A DNA stretch of 64,000 nt from Bacillota bacterium (GTDB taxonomy: Bacteria > Bacillota > Clostridia > Acetivibrionales > DSM-1351): NCBI GenBank assembly GCA_023409265.1, contig JAEYHZ010000030.1:124001-188000 (forward strand), written 5' to 3'. Of the stretch, positions 19,211 to 28,981 are shown piece by piece. Position 1 is the first letter of the stretch. Each line of letters begins with the position of its first letter. The notes under the pieces are model-generated. The model saw only the letters and a list, made by a program, of their open reading frames with translations, made no database searches and had not been told where the DNA came from. The translations under genes were made by a program, and so were the position numbers.

Positions 19211-19336
19211 TAGTAGTGGTTTTTTTATATAAAATAAATTTATTCTGAATTATATTGGACTTTTCAATTTTTTTTGAATATTTTTAATAAAGAAGAGAAC
19301 AAATGAACTTATTGAAGCTTATGAAGGAGAATTTTT

Positions 19337-21154
19337 GTGGATATCAGACAGGATATTAGAAACATCGCAATAATAGCACACGTTGACCATGGTAAGACTA
19401 CTCTGGTTGACGCCATGCTGCGACAGAGTGGTATTTTCAGAGAAAATGAAGCTGTAGCCGAAAGAGTTATGGACTCAAACGATCTGGAAAAGGAAAGAGG
19501 AATTACAATCCTGGCAAAAAACACCGCAGTTAACTATAACGGTATAAAAATCAATATTGTTGATACACCCGGCCATGCTGACTTCGGCGGTGAGGTTGAA
19601 CGTGTTCTTAAAATGGTTGACGGTGTTCTTCTGTTGGTCGATGCCTTTGAGGGCTCAATGCCTCAGACAAGGTTTGTATTGAAAAAGGCACTTTCACTGA
19701 ATTTGAAGCCCATAGTCGTAGTTAATAAGATTGACAGACCTGAAGCAAGACCTGATGATGTTGTTGACGAAATAATTGAACTCTTTATTGAATTGGGTGC
19801 TGATGATGATCAGCTGGAATTCCCTGTTGTTTATGCATCGTCAAGGGAAGGTTTTGCAGTATGCGATCTGGGTGGAGAAAGAATAGATTTAAAACCGTTG
19901 TTTGATATGATTATTGATAAAGTTCCTGCACCAAAGGGTGATTTGTCAGGAACGCTTCAGCTTTTGGTTTCCAATATTGACTATGATGAATATGTCGGAA
20001 GAATCGCTATTGGACGAGTTGAAAGAGGTCTAGTAAAGCTTGGACAGCAGGCAATTATCTGTAAAAAAGAGGGAGATATCCTTAACGCCAGAATTACAAA
20101 GCTCTATTGTTATGAAGGTTTAAAGCGCATTGAGACAAACGAGGCAAAAGTCGGAGACATTGTAGCTGTTTCGGGTGTCGGTGATGTGACTATTGGTGAT
20201 ACCATCTGTGAAGTTGGTGCACCTGACCCCTTGCCGTTTGTAGCTATAGACGAGCCTACCCTGTCCATGACCTTCAGTGTTAACAACAGTCCTTTTGCCG
20301 GAAGAGAAGGAACGTTTGTTACGTCAAGACATTTGAGAGACAGATTATTTAAGGAGCTTGAGACAAATGTAAGTTTAAGAGTTGAAGAAACCGACTCTGC
20401 CGACTCCTTCAAAGTATCGGGAAGAGGAGAACTCCATCTTTCAATATTGATAGAAACCATGAGAAGACAGGGCTATGAATTCAATGTTTCAAAACCCACC
20501 GTTATTAACAGGGAAGTTGACGGAGTTCTTATGGAGCCTATCGAGTACCTTATGATTGACGTACCGGAAGAGTATATGGGCGTCGTAATGGAGAAATTGG
20601 GAACAAGAAAGTCGGAAATGGTTAACATGACTTCTGCCAACCAGGGCTATATGAGACTTGAGTTCAAAATACCTGCTAGAGGCTTGATCGGATATAGATC
20701 AGAGTTGTTGACAGATACCAAGGGTAATGGAATCATGAATCATGTATTCCACAGCTATGAACCATACAAAGGTGATATTGCAACAAGACAAAGGGGCTCA
20801 CTGGTTGCCTGGGAGGACGGGGAAGCTGTAACTTACGGCCTCTACAATGCCCAGGAAAGAGGAACTCTCTTCATTACTCCGGGAACCAAGGTTTACGAAG
20901 GAATGATTGTTGGAGAAAATGCCAGATATGATGACCTGGTGGTAAATGTTTGTAAGAAGAAGCATGTTACAAACATGAGAGCATCAGGTTCTGATGAAGC
21001 ATTGCGTTTAACGCCTCCGACGGTTCTCAGTCTTGAGCAGGCACTTGAATTTATTGCCGAAGACGAGCTGGTTGAAATGACACCTAAAAATATCCGTTTA
21101 AGGAAGAAGATACTTGATACCGAAATGAGAGCCAAGGATAGAAGCAAGAAGTAA
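19337..21154 (+). CDS. typA: Ribosome-associated GTPase TypA/BipA
   Basis: A 605-residue translational GTPase related to EF-G, active on ribosomes during stress or low-temperature growth and in 50S assembly. The GTP-binding motifs are AHVDHGKTT (residues 14-22), RGITI, DTPGH and NKID in order. The C-terminal half carries the EF-G-like domains and the TypA-specific tail with RLTPP. GTG 19337 is used, with AAGGAG 8 bases upstream. It is monocistronic between a promoter and a terminator. Confidence 0.97.
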   Translation: MDIRQDIRNIAIIAHVDHGKTTLVDAMLRQSGIFRENEAVAERVMDSNDLEKERGITILAKNTAVNYNGIKINIVDTPGHADFGGEVERVLKMVDGVLLLVDAFEGSMPQTRFVLKKALSLNLKPIVVVNKIDRPEARPDDVVDEIIELFIELGADDDQLEFPVVYASSREGFAVCDLGGERIDLKPLFDMIIDKVPAPKGDLSGTLQLLVSNIDYDEYVGRIAIGRVERGLVKLGQQAIICKKEGDILNARITKLYCYEGLKRIETNEAKVGDIVAVSGVGDVTIGDTICEVGAPDPLPFVAIDEPTLSMTFSVNNSPFAGREGTFVTSRHLRDRLFKELETNVSLRVEETDSADSFKVSGRGELHLSILIETMRRQGYEFNVSKPTVINREVDGVLMEPIEYLMIDVPEEYMGVVMEKLGTRKSEMVNMTSANQGYMRLEFKIPARGLIGYRSELLTDTKGNGIMNHVFHSYEPYKGDIATRQRGSLVAWEDGEAVTYGLYNAQERGTLFITPGTKVYEGMIVGENARYDDLVVNVCKKKHVTNMRASGSDEALRLTPPTVLSLEQALEFIAEDELVEMTPKNIRLRKKILDTEMRAKDRSKK

Positions 21155-21228
21155 GCAGGGGTTGTGCAGCAAATCAGGTACAAGCTTTGTTAACACAATC
21201 TTCAGGAAATAAATAACAGCAACTAATA

Positions 21229-21273
21229 AATTGATGAGATCGTGTATTTATTACGATTTCATCAATTTTTTCT
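21229..21273 (+). terminator. Intrinsic terminator of typA
   Basis: Fifteen-base arms (21229-21243 and 21253-21267, core TGATGAGATCGT) with one G-U pair, a nine-base loop and a T-run. Confidence 0.85.
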
Positions 21274-21386
21274 AGCCTTAAAGTTCTTGTACTAACGTTT
21301 TCTCAGAAAAATAGATATATTGTATTTTTCATGGTTACACAGCCTGGCGCAGTGGCCAGCAATCTTTTCCGGTCAGGCACTAATTC

Positions 21387-21415
21387 TGGACAAAATGTGA
21401 AAAAAATATTATAGT
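21387..21415 (+). promoter_or_regulatory. Sigma-A promoter for mltG
   Basis: TGGACA (21387-21392), 17-base spacer, TATAGT (21410-21415), about 70 bases before the mltG start. Confidence 0.6.
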
Positions 21416-21484
21416 ATTTATTATAGATGTACCAATAAAAAGGTACATTATGTTTTTTCATCATGAGATTGGAGTCATGTATTA

Positions 21485-22765
21485 ATGAGTAGAAAATTAA
21501 AAGTTGCATCTGTAGGCATTTTAGCTATCTTTATTGGAATATTTTTATCAGTCCCAAACATTATGAACTATATCGGAACCCTGTTAAAAGGGTATGATGC
21601 ACAATATGGAGCGCTAAATGCATTTTTGACAATACTCGGTCTGGTACTGGTGTTTTTTGGAATATTTATTATCTGTGCCGGACTTAAAAGAATGGCTTTT
21701 GTTCTGACAAGTATACTGATATTTATATTTATTTTTGCTGTCGGGTCAATTTATTCTTATAAAAGTATAGTTGAGTCTGAAAAGAACAGTGTTGTTAAGC
21801 AGGCCGTAAAGATACCCGCATCCTCGGAAGGTGCTATGCTTGTAGATATACCGATGGGTTCGGATACCAATAAAATAGCAGAAATTCTGGGTGAAAAAGG
21901 AATTATAAACAAGCCTCAGATTTTTAAAATAGTATCCAAACTTAATGGGTTTGACGGAAGATATCAGGCAGGTACTCATATTCTGAAAAAGGGGCTGGAG
22001 CTTGATACAATTATGAATATACTTACCGGTAAACCTGAAAGTATAAAGATTACCATACCTGAAGGTTTGACCTATAAGCAGATTGTAAAAACTTTCGTTA
22101 AGAAAGGTCTTGCAATTGAAGACAAATTTAATTCTGCCATGAAGTATGAGAAATACGACTTTGATTTTGTAAAGCAGATTAAGAATGTCAACAATCGTGA
22201 ATTCATGCTTGAAGGATATTTGTTCCCGGATACATATGAATTTGCCATGAACCCGGGTGAAAACACTATAATTCAGTATATGCTAGAAAACTTTAATACC
22301 AAATTGACCAAGGAACACTATAAGCGAGCAAAAGAACTTGGAATGACCATGGATGAGATTATAACACTTGCATCCATAATCGAGAGAGAAGCCAGTACAA
22401 GCAATGACAGGCGGTTGGTTTCAGCTGTTTTCCATAAAAGATTGAAGAGCAAGGATACAAATTTGAAGAAATTGCAGTCCTGTGCTACGATTCAATATAT
22501 TTTCCTTAATCAGGAAGGAAAAGTACATGAGAAACTGACATATGAGGATACTACTATTGATAATCCTTATAACACATATATTCATCCCGGTTTACCGCCT
22601 GGACCAATTTGTTCTCCGGGTATGGATTCAATTAATGCAGCATTGTATCCTGATGAAGATACTGATTATATGTTCTTTATTGCCAAGGGTGACGGAACAA
22701 CGAAGTTTACCAAGAGTTATGCTGAACATCTGAAAGCCATGAAGGAATATGGACTTGCAAAATAA
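21485..22765 (+). CDS. mltG: Endolytic murein transglycosylase MltG
   Basis: A 426-residue membrane enzyme that cuts nascent glycan strands and sets peptidoglycan chain length. Three hydrophobic segments (about 6-30, 40-62 and 65-90) precede the extracellular YceG domain; most family members have only one, so the extra two are notable. The catalytic Glu lies in ASIIEREAS, and LEGYLFPDTYEF and PGPICSPG are typical. GGAG is 10 bases before the ATG. The order mltG, trmR, U32 protein matches B. subtilis yrrL-yrrM-yrrN/O. Confidence 0.93.
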   Translation: MSRKLKVASVGILAIFIGIFLSVPNIMNYIGTLLKGYDAQYGALNAFLTILGLVLVFFGIFIICAGLKRMAFVLTSILIFIFIFAVGSIYSYKSIVESEKNSVVKQAVKIPASSEGAMLVDIPMGSDTNKIAEILGEKGIINKPQIFKIVSKLNGFDGRYQAGTHILKKGLELDTIMNILTGKPESIKITIPEGLTYKQIVKTFVKKGLAIEDKFNSAMKYEKYDFDFVKQIKNVNNREFMLEGYLFPDTYEFAMNPGENTIIQYMLENFNTKLTKEHYKRAKELGMTMDEIITLASIIEREASTSNDRRLVSAVFHKRLKSKDTNLKKLQSCATIQYIFLNQEGKVHEKLTYEDTTIDNPYNTYIHPGLPPGPICSPGMDSINAALYPDEDTDYMFFIAKGDGTTKFTKSYAEHLKAMKEYGLAK

Positions 22766-22770
22766 TCACT

Positions 22771-22795
22771 GGGGCGGCTGAAGCTGCCCCTTTTT
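22771..22795 (+). terminator. Intrinsic terminator of mltG
   Basis: GGGGCGGC/GCTGCCCC arms around a TGAA tetraloop, followed by TTTTT. Confidence 0.9.
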
Positions 22796-22871
22796 ACTGG
22801 CTGGATTTGTTCTCAGTGGAAAGATAGCCGTCTTAAAATGGGAAAGTAATTATTTAATCATGCCTAAAACA

Positions 22872-22889
22872 GGCTGGCTTATGCCAGCC
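22872..22889 (+). other. Hairpin in the trmR leader
   Basis: Perfect 7-bp arms GGCTGGC/GCCAGCC around TTAT. It lacks a T-run and sits 35 bases before the trmR start, so it may be a leader stem rather than a terminator. Confidence 0.5.
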
Positions 22890-22923
22890 GCCATTTATGT
22901 CATAATAAAAAGGAAAATGACCA

Positions 22924-23562
22924 ATGATAAATTATGATTATATAACTGAATATATCAGGGCAACAATTAAACCAAATACAGGAGTGTTGGCCCAGCTTGA
23001 GCAATATGCGGATGAAAACCATGTACCCATTATCCAGCCTGAGGTAGCTGCACTTCTAAAGGTTTTGGGAAAACTGAACAAACCCTCCAGAATTCTCGAG
23101 GTAGGTACAGCTATTGGATATTCTTCAATATTATTTACCGGTTTTCTTAAGCCGGGTGGAGTAATTGATACAATTGAAAGAAACGAGCAAATGATTGAGC
23201 TTGCAAGAAAAAACATAAAAACTGCCGGGCTTCAGGATACTATTAATGTAATAGCCGGAGACGCTATGGAGGTATTGGGCTGCCTGGACAAACAGTACGA
23301 TATGATATTCCTGGATGCTGCAAAGGGCCAGTACAGTGAATTCCTGGAACAAAGCAAAAGGATGCTGGCTGCAGGAGGATTACTTATATCTGATAATGTT
23401 CTGTATAAGGGAATGATTGCAACTGATGAACTGGTTGTCAGACGAAAAAAGACTATTGTAACCAGAATGAGGAGCTTTCTGAAAACCCTGTGTCAGGATG
23501 AAAGCTTTGAAACCAGCATTATTCCTATTGGAGATGGAGTTGCACTCAGTTATAAAAAGTAG
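22924..23562 (+). CDS. trmR: tRNA 5-hydroxyuridine methyltransferase (O-methyltransferase family 3)
   Basis: A 212-residue SAM- and metal-dependent methyltransferase. Motif I is EVGTAIGYSS, followed by the acidic ribose-binding ERNEQM and the catechol-methyltransferase-type metal site FLDAAKGQY and DNVLYKG. In B. subtilis the orthologue YrrM (TrmR) methylates 5-hydroxyuridine at wobble position 34 to 5-methoxyuridine. The next gene is the U32-family partner for making 5-hydroxyuridine, which supports this over a generic small-molecule O-methyltransferase. Confidence 0.85.
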   Translation: MINYDYITEYIRATIKPNTGVLAQLEQYADENHVPIIQPEVAALLKVLGKLNKPSRILEVGTAIGYSSILFTGFLKPGGVIDTIERNEQMIELARKNIKTAGLQDTINVIAGDAMEVLGCLDKQYDMIFLDAAKGQYSEFLEQSKRMLAAGGLLISDNVLYKGMIATDELVVRRKKTIVTRMRSFLKTLCQDESFETSIIPIGDGVALSYKK

Positions 23563-23658
23563 TGTTAAATTTATTAATATATCTATAAGACGTTAATATG
23601 TCTATAACACAAAAAAATAAAATGTTTATTGAAACATATTTAGATATTTGGAGGAAAT

Positions 23659-24879
23659 ATGAAAAAGGTTGAGCTTTTAGCTCCTGCTGGAAATTTGGAA
23701 AAATTAAAAATGGCCATTTTATTTGGTGCAGATGCGGTTTATATTGGCGGGCAGAGATTTGGACTGAGGGCATCTGCCGATAACTTTACTCCCGAGGATA
23801 TGAGGGAGGGGCTGGAATTTGCACATCAGAGGGGCTGCAAGGTTTATGTAACAGTAAACATAATTCCTCACAATGATGACCTGGTGGGTTTGCCGGAATA
23901 TATTGAGCAGCTGGATAATCTTGGAGTAGACGCAGTAATTGTTTCCGACCCCGGAATATTCACAATAGTACGCAAGGCTGCACCAAATATGGAAATCCAT
24001 ATCAGTACCCAGGCCAATAATACAAACTATATGAGCGCCAGCTTCTGGTATGAGCTGGGTGCCAAAAGAATAGTAGTTGCAAGAGAACTATCCTTTGAGG
24101 AAATCCGTGAAATGGCTGCAATGACGCCTGAGGGTCTGGATATAGAGGCATTTATACATGGAGCAATGTGCATATCCTACTCGGGGCGCTGCCTCCTGAG
24201 CAATTATATGACGGGAAGAGATTCAAACAAAGGAGCATGCTCCCATCCCTGCAGATGGAAGTATTCACTGGTTGAGGAAAAGAGACCCGGCGAATACTAT
24301 CCGGTTTATGAAGACGAGCGTGGTACCTATATATTTAACTCAAAAGATTTATGCATGATAGAGTATATTCCCCAATTGATTGAGTCGGGAATATTCAGCT
24401 TCAAGATAGAAGGCAGAATGAAAAGCTCCTTTTATGTCGCTACAGTAGTAAGCGCTTATAGAAAAGCTATTGATGAATATATGAAAGATCCTGAAAATTA
24501 TAAATTTGATCCCGAGTGGCTTGAGGAATTGTCAAAAGCCAGCCATAGAGAATATACCACAGGCTTCTATTTCAACAAGACAACAGGAGCCGACCAGATT
24601 TACAATACAAGCTCATATATAAGGGAGTATGATTTTGTAGGTATGGTTCTGGAATATGACAGAGAAACAAAAATTGCAAAGATAGAGCAAAGAAACAGAA
24701 TGATTGTTGGAGATGAAATTGAAGTTGTAGTACCCCGTAAGGATTTTTTTGTTCAGACTATTGAAGAAATGAAAAATGAAGAGGGGGAAAGCATCAGGAC
24801 GGCTCCGCACGCGCAGATGATTGTTTTTATGCCTATGGAGCAGGAGGTTGAGCCTTTTACAATTTTGAGAAGAAAATAG
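23659..24879 (+). CDS. Peptidase U32 family, tRNA uridine hydroxylation protein TrhP-like
   Basis: A 406-residue protein of the U32 (collagenase-named) family, now linked to prephenate-dependent tRNA uridine hydroxylation. The family pattern EAFIHGAMCISYSGRCLLS is near residues 166-184, with more Cys in GACSHPCRWKY; these Cys may hold an iron-sulfur cluster. The barrel opening ELLAPAGNLEKLKMA is typical. GGAGG lies before the ATG. Length and position after trmR match B. subtilis YrrO. It would make the 5-hydroxyuridine that TrmR methylates. Confidence 0.85.
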   Translation: MKKVELLAPAGNLEKLKMAILFGADAVYIGGQRFGLRASADNFTPEDMREGLEFAHQRGCKVYVTVNIIPHNDDLVGLPEYIEQLDNLGVDAVIVSDPGIFTIVRKAAPNMEIHISTQANNTNYMSASFWYELGAKRIVVARELSFEEIREMAAMTPEGLDIEAFIHGAMCISYSGRCLLSNYMTGRDSNKGACSHPCRWKYSLVEEKRPGEYYPVYEDERGTYIFNSKDLCMIEYIPQLIESGIFSFKIEGRMKSSFYVATVVSAYRKAIDEYMKDPENYKFDPEWLEELSKASHREYTTGFYFNKTTGADQIYNTSSYIREYDFVGMVLEYDRETKIAKIEQRNRMIVGDEIEVVVPRKDFFVQTIEEMKNEEGESIRTAPHAQMIVFMPMEQEVEPFTILRRK

Positions 24880-25014
24880 GGTATACGGAAAGTAAGCGGC
24901 AGCTGAAGAGTGTGCGTCAAAGACTTTTATTAATCAGATTTTTCTGCTAAACTTAAAGAAAGCATGGAATGGCTTGGGGATTTGGTACAGGTTTTAATCT
25001 AATGGAGGTATTCT

Positions 25015-26034
25015 GTGAAAAAGAACTTGTTGGATCTGGATTATATAATAAATGCGGATAATTACAGAAATATTCAGGATTCAATTGCTGATGCCACGGA
25101 TATGGCTATTATTACGGTGGATTATAAAGGTAAGCCCATAACGCACCATAGCAAATGTTCAAAGTTATGTAATTTTGTACGTTCCTATCCCAGTTTGGCT
25201 CAGATTTGCGAAAAGTGTGATTCCAGAGGAGGGCTGGAGGCGGCGAGGTTGAATCAGCCCTATATTTATCTGTGCCATATGGGAATTGTGGATTTTGCCA
25301 TTCCTATAGCGGTTGACGGGCAGTATCTTGGTGCTGTTATGGGAGGACAGGTCCTTGTTGAGGACGCCGGGGAGCTGGAATCTCTTGAGAAAATTACAAG
25401 TCAAAAAACAGATATATTTGAATATATCAATAAATACGAGCTTGAAGAACTGTTTCACAGTCTGCCGGTAATGAAGCTTCAGAAGATCAGAGCCAATGCC
25501 ACTATGATATATAATATCTGTAATTATATTGTTGGAGAGGCTTTACTGAAAATAAATCTAAGTGATGGAAATATCTCTCAGGACTTGGAGAATAATGCCC
25601 ATGAGAATAGAACAAATTATGCAAAATCCTCTGATTTAGATAAAATTACTGATGATAACAGTCTCAGCAATACTTATCATTACAATTCCAATGAACTTTT
25701 AAATAATCGTGATATTATTATACTTAAACCTGCCCTGGATTATATTGAAAAAAATTATGCCCGGGATATTGGTCTTAACAGTATGGCCAGCTTGTGCAAT
25801 ATAAGTACCAGCTATTTCAGCAAACTATTCAGAAGGACAATAGGTGATAATTTTTCAAACCATATTAATCAAATAAGAGTAAAAAAGGCCAGAGAGCTTC
25901 TGGAGAGCTCCGATATTCCCATAACCAACCTGGCATTGGATTTAGGCTTTGAAGACAGTGGCTATTTTATAAAGGTTTTTAAAAAGCTTGTAGGAGTCAC
26001 ACCCTCCAAATACAGAAATGATACCCTTTGTTAA
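25015..26034 (+). CDS. AraC-family regulator with PocR sensor domain
   Basis: A 339-residue transcription regulator. GTG 25015 has GGAGG 6 bases upstream. The N-terminal PocR domain (about 8-165) has the usual Cys pattern (CSKLCNF, CEKCDSRGG, YLCHMG); PocR domains are thought to sense small hydrocarbon derivatives such as propanediol or glycerol. A linker of about 60 residues rich in Asn/Ser leads to two AraC helix-turn-helix units (about 240-335, with GLNSMASLCNISTSYFSKLF and GFEDSGYFIKVFKKLVG). It lies directly before the glycerol genes on the same strand and probably activates them. Confidence 0.9.
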   Translation: MKKNLLDLDYIINADNYRNIQDSIADATDMAIITVDYKGKPITHHSKCSKLCNFVRSYPSLAQICEKCDSRGGLEAARLNQPYIYLCHMGIVDFAIPIAVDGQYLGAVMGGQVLVEDAGELESLEKITSQKTDIFEYINKYELEELFHSLPVMKLQKIRANATMIYNICNYIVGEALLKINLSDGNISQDLENNAHENRTNYAKSSDLDKITDDNSLSNTYHYNSNELLNNRDIIILKPALDYIEKNYARDIGLNSMASLCNISTSYFSKLFRRTIGDNFSNHINQIRVKKARELLESSDIPITNLALDLGFEDSGYFIKVFKKLVGVTPSKYRNDTLC

Positions 26035-26142
26035 AATATGAACAAAAAAACTGTGCTGATTTTTACTATTATTGCACATTTTTACTATTGAATTTTCCAC
26101 AATGAATGCTCTTTAGTCCAAGTTTTTAACTGCTTCTTAAAT

Positions 26143-26196
26143 TATAATGAAAATGTATTGGTTCTTTTATTTCATTTTTAATTAATTTTAAAGGAG
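26143..26196 (+). promoter_or_regulatory. Probable promoter of the glycerol operon
   Basis: TATAAT at 26143-26148 in the gap after the AraC-type regulator, with a poor -35 region, as expected for an activator-dependent promoter. AAGGAG at 26191-26196 is the ribosome binding site of the next gene. Confidence 0.45.
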
Positions 26197-26207
26197 TGGT
26201 TATTTTT

Positions 26208-27290
26208 ATGAAAAAAGTAATGATATCACCATCTAAATATATACAGGGAGAGGATGAACTGTATAATTTGGGAACCTATGTTAAAGAGTTTTCAGGTAGG
26301 GCTTTGCTTGTTGCTTCAAAGATAGATCAGGCACGAATACAGAATTACCTTGATAAAGCTGTGGAGAAGAACCCCTTTGATTTAGTGTATGGAGAGTTTG
26401 GTGAGGAATGTACCAAAAAGGAAGTGGCAAGAATGCAAAAACTTGCCCAGGAAAATAACTGCGGAGTATTTATTGGTCTAGGAGGCGGAAAGGCGTTGGA
26501 CACAGCCAAGGCAGCTTCCTTCCTCTCAAAAAAACCGGTAATAATTGTTCCTACCATAGCATCTACAGATGCTCCAACAAGTAAACTTGCAATTATATAT
26601 AATGAAAAGAGTGAATTTGAAGAGTATTTCCATCTGCAAAGGAATCCGGATCTGGTGCTGGTGGATACAGGTATTATTTCCAAGGCTCCGGTAAGGTTCC
26701 TGGTAGCAGGTATGGGGGATGCGCTTTCCACATATTTTGAGGCAAGATCCTGTGTCAGAGCCGGTGCAAATAACATGCCCGGAGGCAAAAGCACCAGAGC
26801 GGCATATGCATTGGCAACACTTTGCTTTGAAACTCTGATGGAGGAATCTCTGAAGGCAAAGGCAGCATGTGAAATGAAGGTTGTTACACCTGCACTTGAA
26901 AATATTGTTGAAGCAAATATTCTGCTTAGTGGTCTGGGCTTTGAAAGCAGTGGACTTGCAGCAGCACATGCAGTCCATAACGGTCTTACCGTACTTGAAG
27001 AAACTCATCATTACATGCATGGTGAAAAAGTGTCCTTTGGAACCATTGTTCACCTTGTACTTGAAAATGCTCCGGAAGAGGAATTGAACAGGGTAATTAA
27101 TTATTGTAAGGCAGTAGGCCTGCCCACCTGCCTTAAGGACCTTGGAATTGTCCAGGTGACAGAGGAAAAAATTATAGCTGTTGCCAAAGCTTCAACTGCT
27201 GAAGGCGAGACTATTCACAACATGCCTTTCCCTGTTACTGCAAAGGATGTATACGCTGCAATAATGACAGCCGACAAGCTGGGACAATAG
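26208..27290 (+). CDS. gldA: Glycerol dehydrogenase (iron-type alcohol dehydrogenase)
   Basis: NAD-dependent enzyme oxidising glycerol to dihydroxyacetone, 360 residues. ATG 26208 is chosen because the earlier GTG at 26196 overlaps the AAGGAG site. The nucleotide-binding GGGKALDTAKA and metal-binding region (MGDALSTYFEARSC, AHAVHNGLT, HGEKVSFG) give the Asp/His/His ligands of GldA. Immediately downstream are dhaK and dhaL, the next step of the pathway. In the context of this locus it could handle glycerol set free from sulfoquinovosyl glycerol. Confidence 0.93.
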   Translation: MKKVMISPSKYIQGEDELYNLGTYVKEFSGRALLVASKIDQARIQNYLDKAVEKNPFDLVYGEFGEECTKKEVARMQKLAQENNCGVFIGLGGGKALDTAKAASFLSKKPVIIVPTIASTDAPTSKLAIIYNEKSEFEEYFHLQRNPDLVLVDTGIISKAPVRFLVAGMGDALSTYFEARSCVRAGANNMPGGKSTRAAYALATLCFETLMEESLKAKAACEMKVVTPALENIVEANILLSGLGFESSGLAAAHAVHNGLTVLEETHHYMHGEKVSFGTIVHLVLENAPEEELNRVINYCKAVGLPTCLKDLGIVQVTEEKIIAVAKASTAEGETIHNMPFPVTAKDVYAAIMTADKLGQ

Positions 27291-27306
27291 AATAGGAGCA
27301 GAAAAT

Positions 27307-28299
27307 ATGAAGAAAATAATAAACAAGGTTGAAGATGTTGTAATTGAGATGTGCGAAGGAATAGTAAAGGCCCATCCGGAACAGCTTTCCTTCAGCAAAA
27401 AATATAAAATCATCAAAAGAAATCAGTTGAACAAAAACAAGGTTACTCTTATAAGTGGCGGAGGAAGCGGACATGAACCTGCTCATGCAGGGTTTGTAGG
27501 CAAGGGAATGCTGGATGCAGCAGTTTGCGGAGATGTATTTGCGTCCCCGTCAACCATTCAGGTATATAATGCAATTGTGGAAACACAGTCAGATAAGGGC
27601 ACTCTTCTGATAATCAAGAATTATTCGGGGGATTGCATGAACTTTGATGCAGCGGCAGAGATGGCAGAAGATGATGACATAGTAGTTGAAAAGGTATATG
27701 TTAACGATGATGTTGCAGTAAAGGATAGCTTGTACACTGTTGGCAGAAGAGGAGTTGCCGGCACTGTTTTTGTTCACAAGCTGGCCGGGGCCGCTGCTGA
27801 ACAAGGGCTGGAACTTAAGGAGGTTAAACAGGTTGCAGAAAAGGTAATTAAAAATGTCCGTTCAATTGGATTTGCATTGACTTCCTGTACCGTTCCAGCA
27901 AAGGGAACACCCACCTTTAACCTGAACGAGGATGAGATTGAATTCGGTGTCGGTATTCACGGCGAACCGGGAATAGCACGTGAAAAGATTGCATCGGCTG
28001 CTGAATTGGCAGAGAGAATGGTGGATTTGATTGTAAAAGATCTGCCGTTTAATTCAGGAGATGAAGCAGCATTGCTTGTAAACGGACTGGGAGGCACACC
28101 TTTACAGGAACTGTACCTTTTTAACAATTTTGTTAACGCTGCTCTTGAAAATAGAAATATAAAGGTATACAAGACCTTCGTAGGAAATTATATGACAGCA
28201 ATAGATATGGCAGGTGCATCCGTATCACTGCTTAAATTGGATGATGAGCTTAAAAGTTATTTAGAGGCTTCAACCGATACTCCGGCACTAAAAATATAA
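27307..28299 (+). CDS. dhaK: Dihydroxyacetone kinase subunit DhaK
   Basis: A 330-residue substrate-binding subunit. It binds dihydroxyacetone covalently through a His hemiaminal, here H218 in GIHGEPG; the SGGGSGHEPAHAGFVG segment lines the site. It works with DhaL, which carries the phosphoryl donor nucleotide. Sixteen bases separate it from gldA. A related use on other ketoses such as erythrulose is known in some DhaK relatives, so the substrate is not certain. Confidence 0.94.
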   Translation: MKKIINKVEDVVIEMCEGIVKAHPEQLSFSKKYKIIKRNQLNKNKVTLISGGGSGHEPAHAGFVGKGMLDAAVCGDVFASPSTIQVYNAIVETQSDKGTLLIIKNYSGDCMNFDAAAEMAEDDDIVVEKVYVNDDVAVKDSLYTVGRRGVAGTVFVHKLAGAAAEQGLELKEVKQVAEKVIKNVRSIGFALTSCTVPAKGTPTFNLNEDEIEFGVGIHGEPGIAREKIASAAELAERMVDLIVKDLPFNSGDEAALLVNGLGGTPLQELYLFNNFVNAALENRNIKVYKTFVGNYMTAIDMAGASVSLLKLDDELKSYLEASTDTPALKI

Positions 28300-28321
28300 A
28301 CTTGGAAGGAAGAACAGAGAC

Positions 28322-28951
28322 ATGTTGACTACAAATAAAATAACAGAGCTTGTTATGAATATGGCCGATGTTATCATAGCAAATGAAGTATATTTCTGTG
28401 AACTTGATTCTGTTGCAGGTGACGGAGATTTTGGGATGTCGGTTGCAAAAGGATTTAAGCAATTAAAGCAGGATTGGAACGAGGTTTCTCAGGAGGATAT
28501 TGGGACATTCCTGAAGGGCTGCGGGATGATTATTACTGAATACTGCGGAGGTGCTTCAGGCCCCATATGGGGGTCTGCCTTCAGAAGTGCTGCAAAGTAT
28601 GCTGCTGGTAAGACAGAATTAAATTTATCCGAATTGGCAGCCCTTATGCAGAGTGCAGTAGAGGGCATACAGAAAAGAGGCGGAGCAAAATTGGGGGATA
28701 AGACCCTGCTGGATGCGTTGATTCCGGCTGCAGAAGCCTTAAATGCCAGTGCCGCCAAGGGAGAAGACATGCTGGCTGCCATGAAAACAGCAGCTGAAGC
28801 TGCTGTAGCAGGTGCCGAAAAAACGAAAACCATGGTGGCTACAAAAGGCAGAGCCAGCTATGTAGGAGAAAGAAGCGTAAATTACCCTGATGCCGGTGCT
28901 GTTGCAATAGGTGTGATTTTTACCGAAATAACAAAAAACTTCAGTCTTTAA
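28322..28951 (+). CDS. dhaL: Dihydroxyacetone kinase subunit DhaL
   Basis: A 209-residue nucleotide-binding subunit. Three Asp that bind two Mg ions are D29, D34 and D36 (GDGDFG), followed by GGASGPIWG and GDKTLLDAL. DhaL of the PTS type keeps ADP bound and is recharged by DhaM. No dhaM gene follows, so the phosphoryl donor protein must be encoded elsewhere or the pair uses ATP directly. Confidence 0.93.
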   Translation: MLTTNKITELVMNMADVIIANEVYFCELDSVAGDGDFGMSVAKGFKQLKQDWNEVSQEDIGTFLKGCGMIITEYCGGASGPIWGSAFRSAAKYAAGKTELNLSELAALMQSAVEGIQKRGGAKLGDKTLLDALIPAAEALNASAAKGEDMLAAMKTAAEAAVAGAEKTKTMVATKGRASYVGERSVNYPDAGAVAIGVIFTEITKNFSL

Positions 28952-28981
28952 TTTAGTTTTTCAGGATAGGAGAATTCATCA

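Larger units (their letters stand above)
21155..21484 (+). other. 330-bp gap with typA terminator and mltG promoter
   Basis: Contains the terminator at 21229-21273 and the promoter at 21387-21415, listed separately. A short stem, TGTACC/GGTACA, lies at about 21427-21446 in the mltG leader. Nothing else recognised. Confidence 0.5.

Noticed and set aside
22849..22865. 17-bp identical string also at 49058-49074, both before genes
   Set aside because: AT-rich; about one such match is expected by chance in a window of this size and composition.
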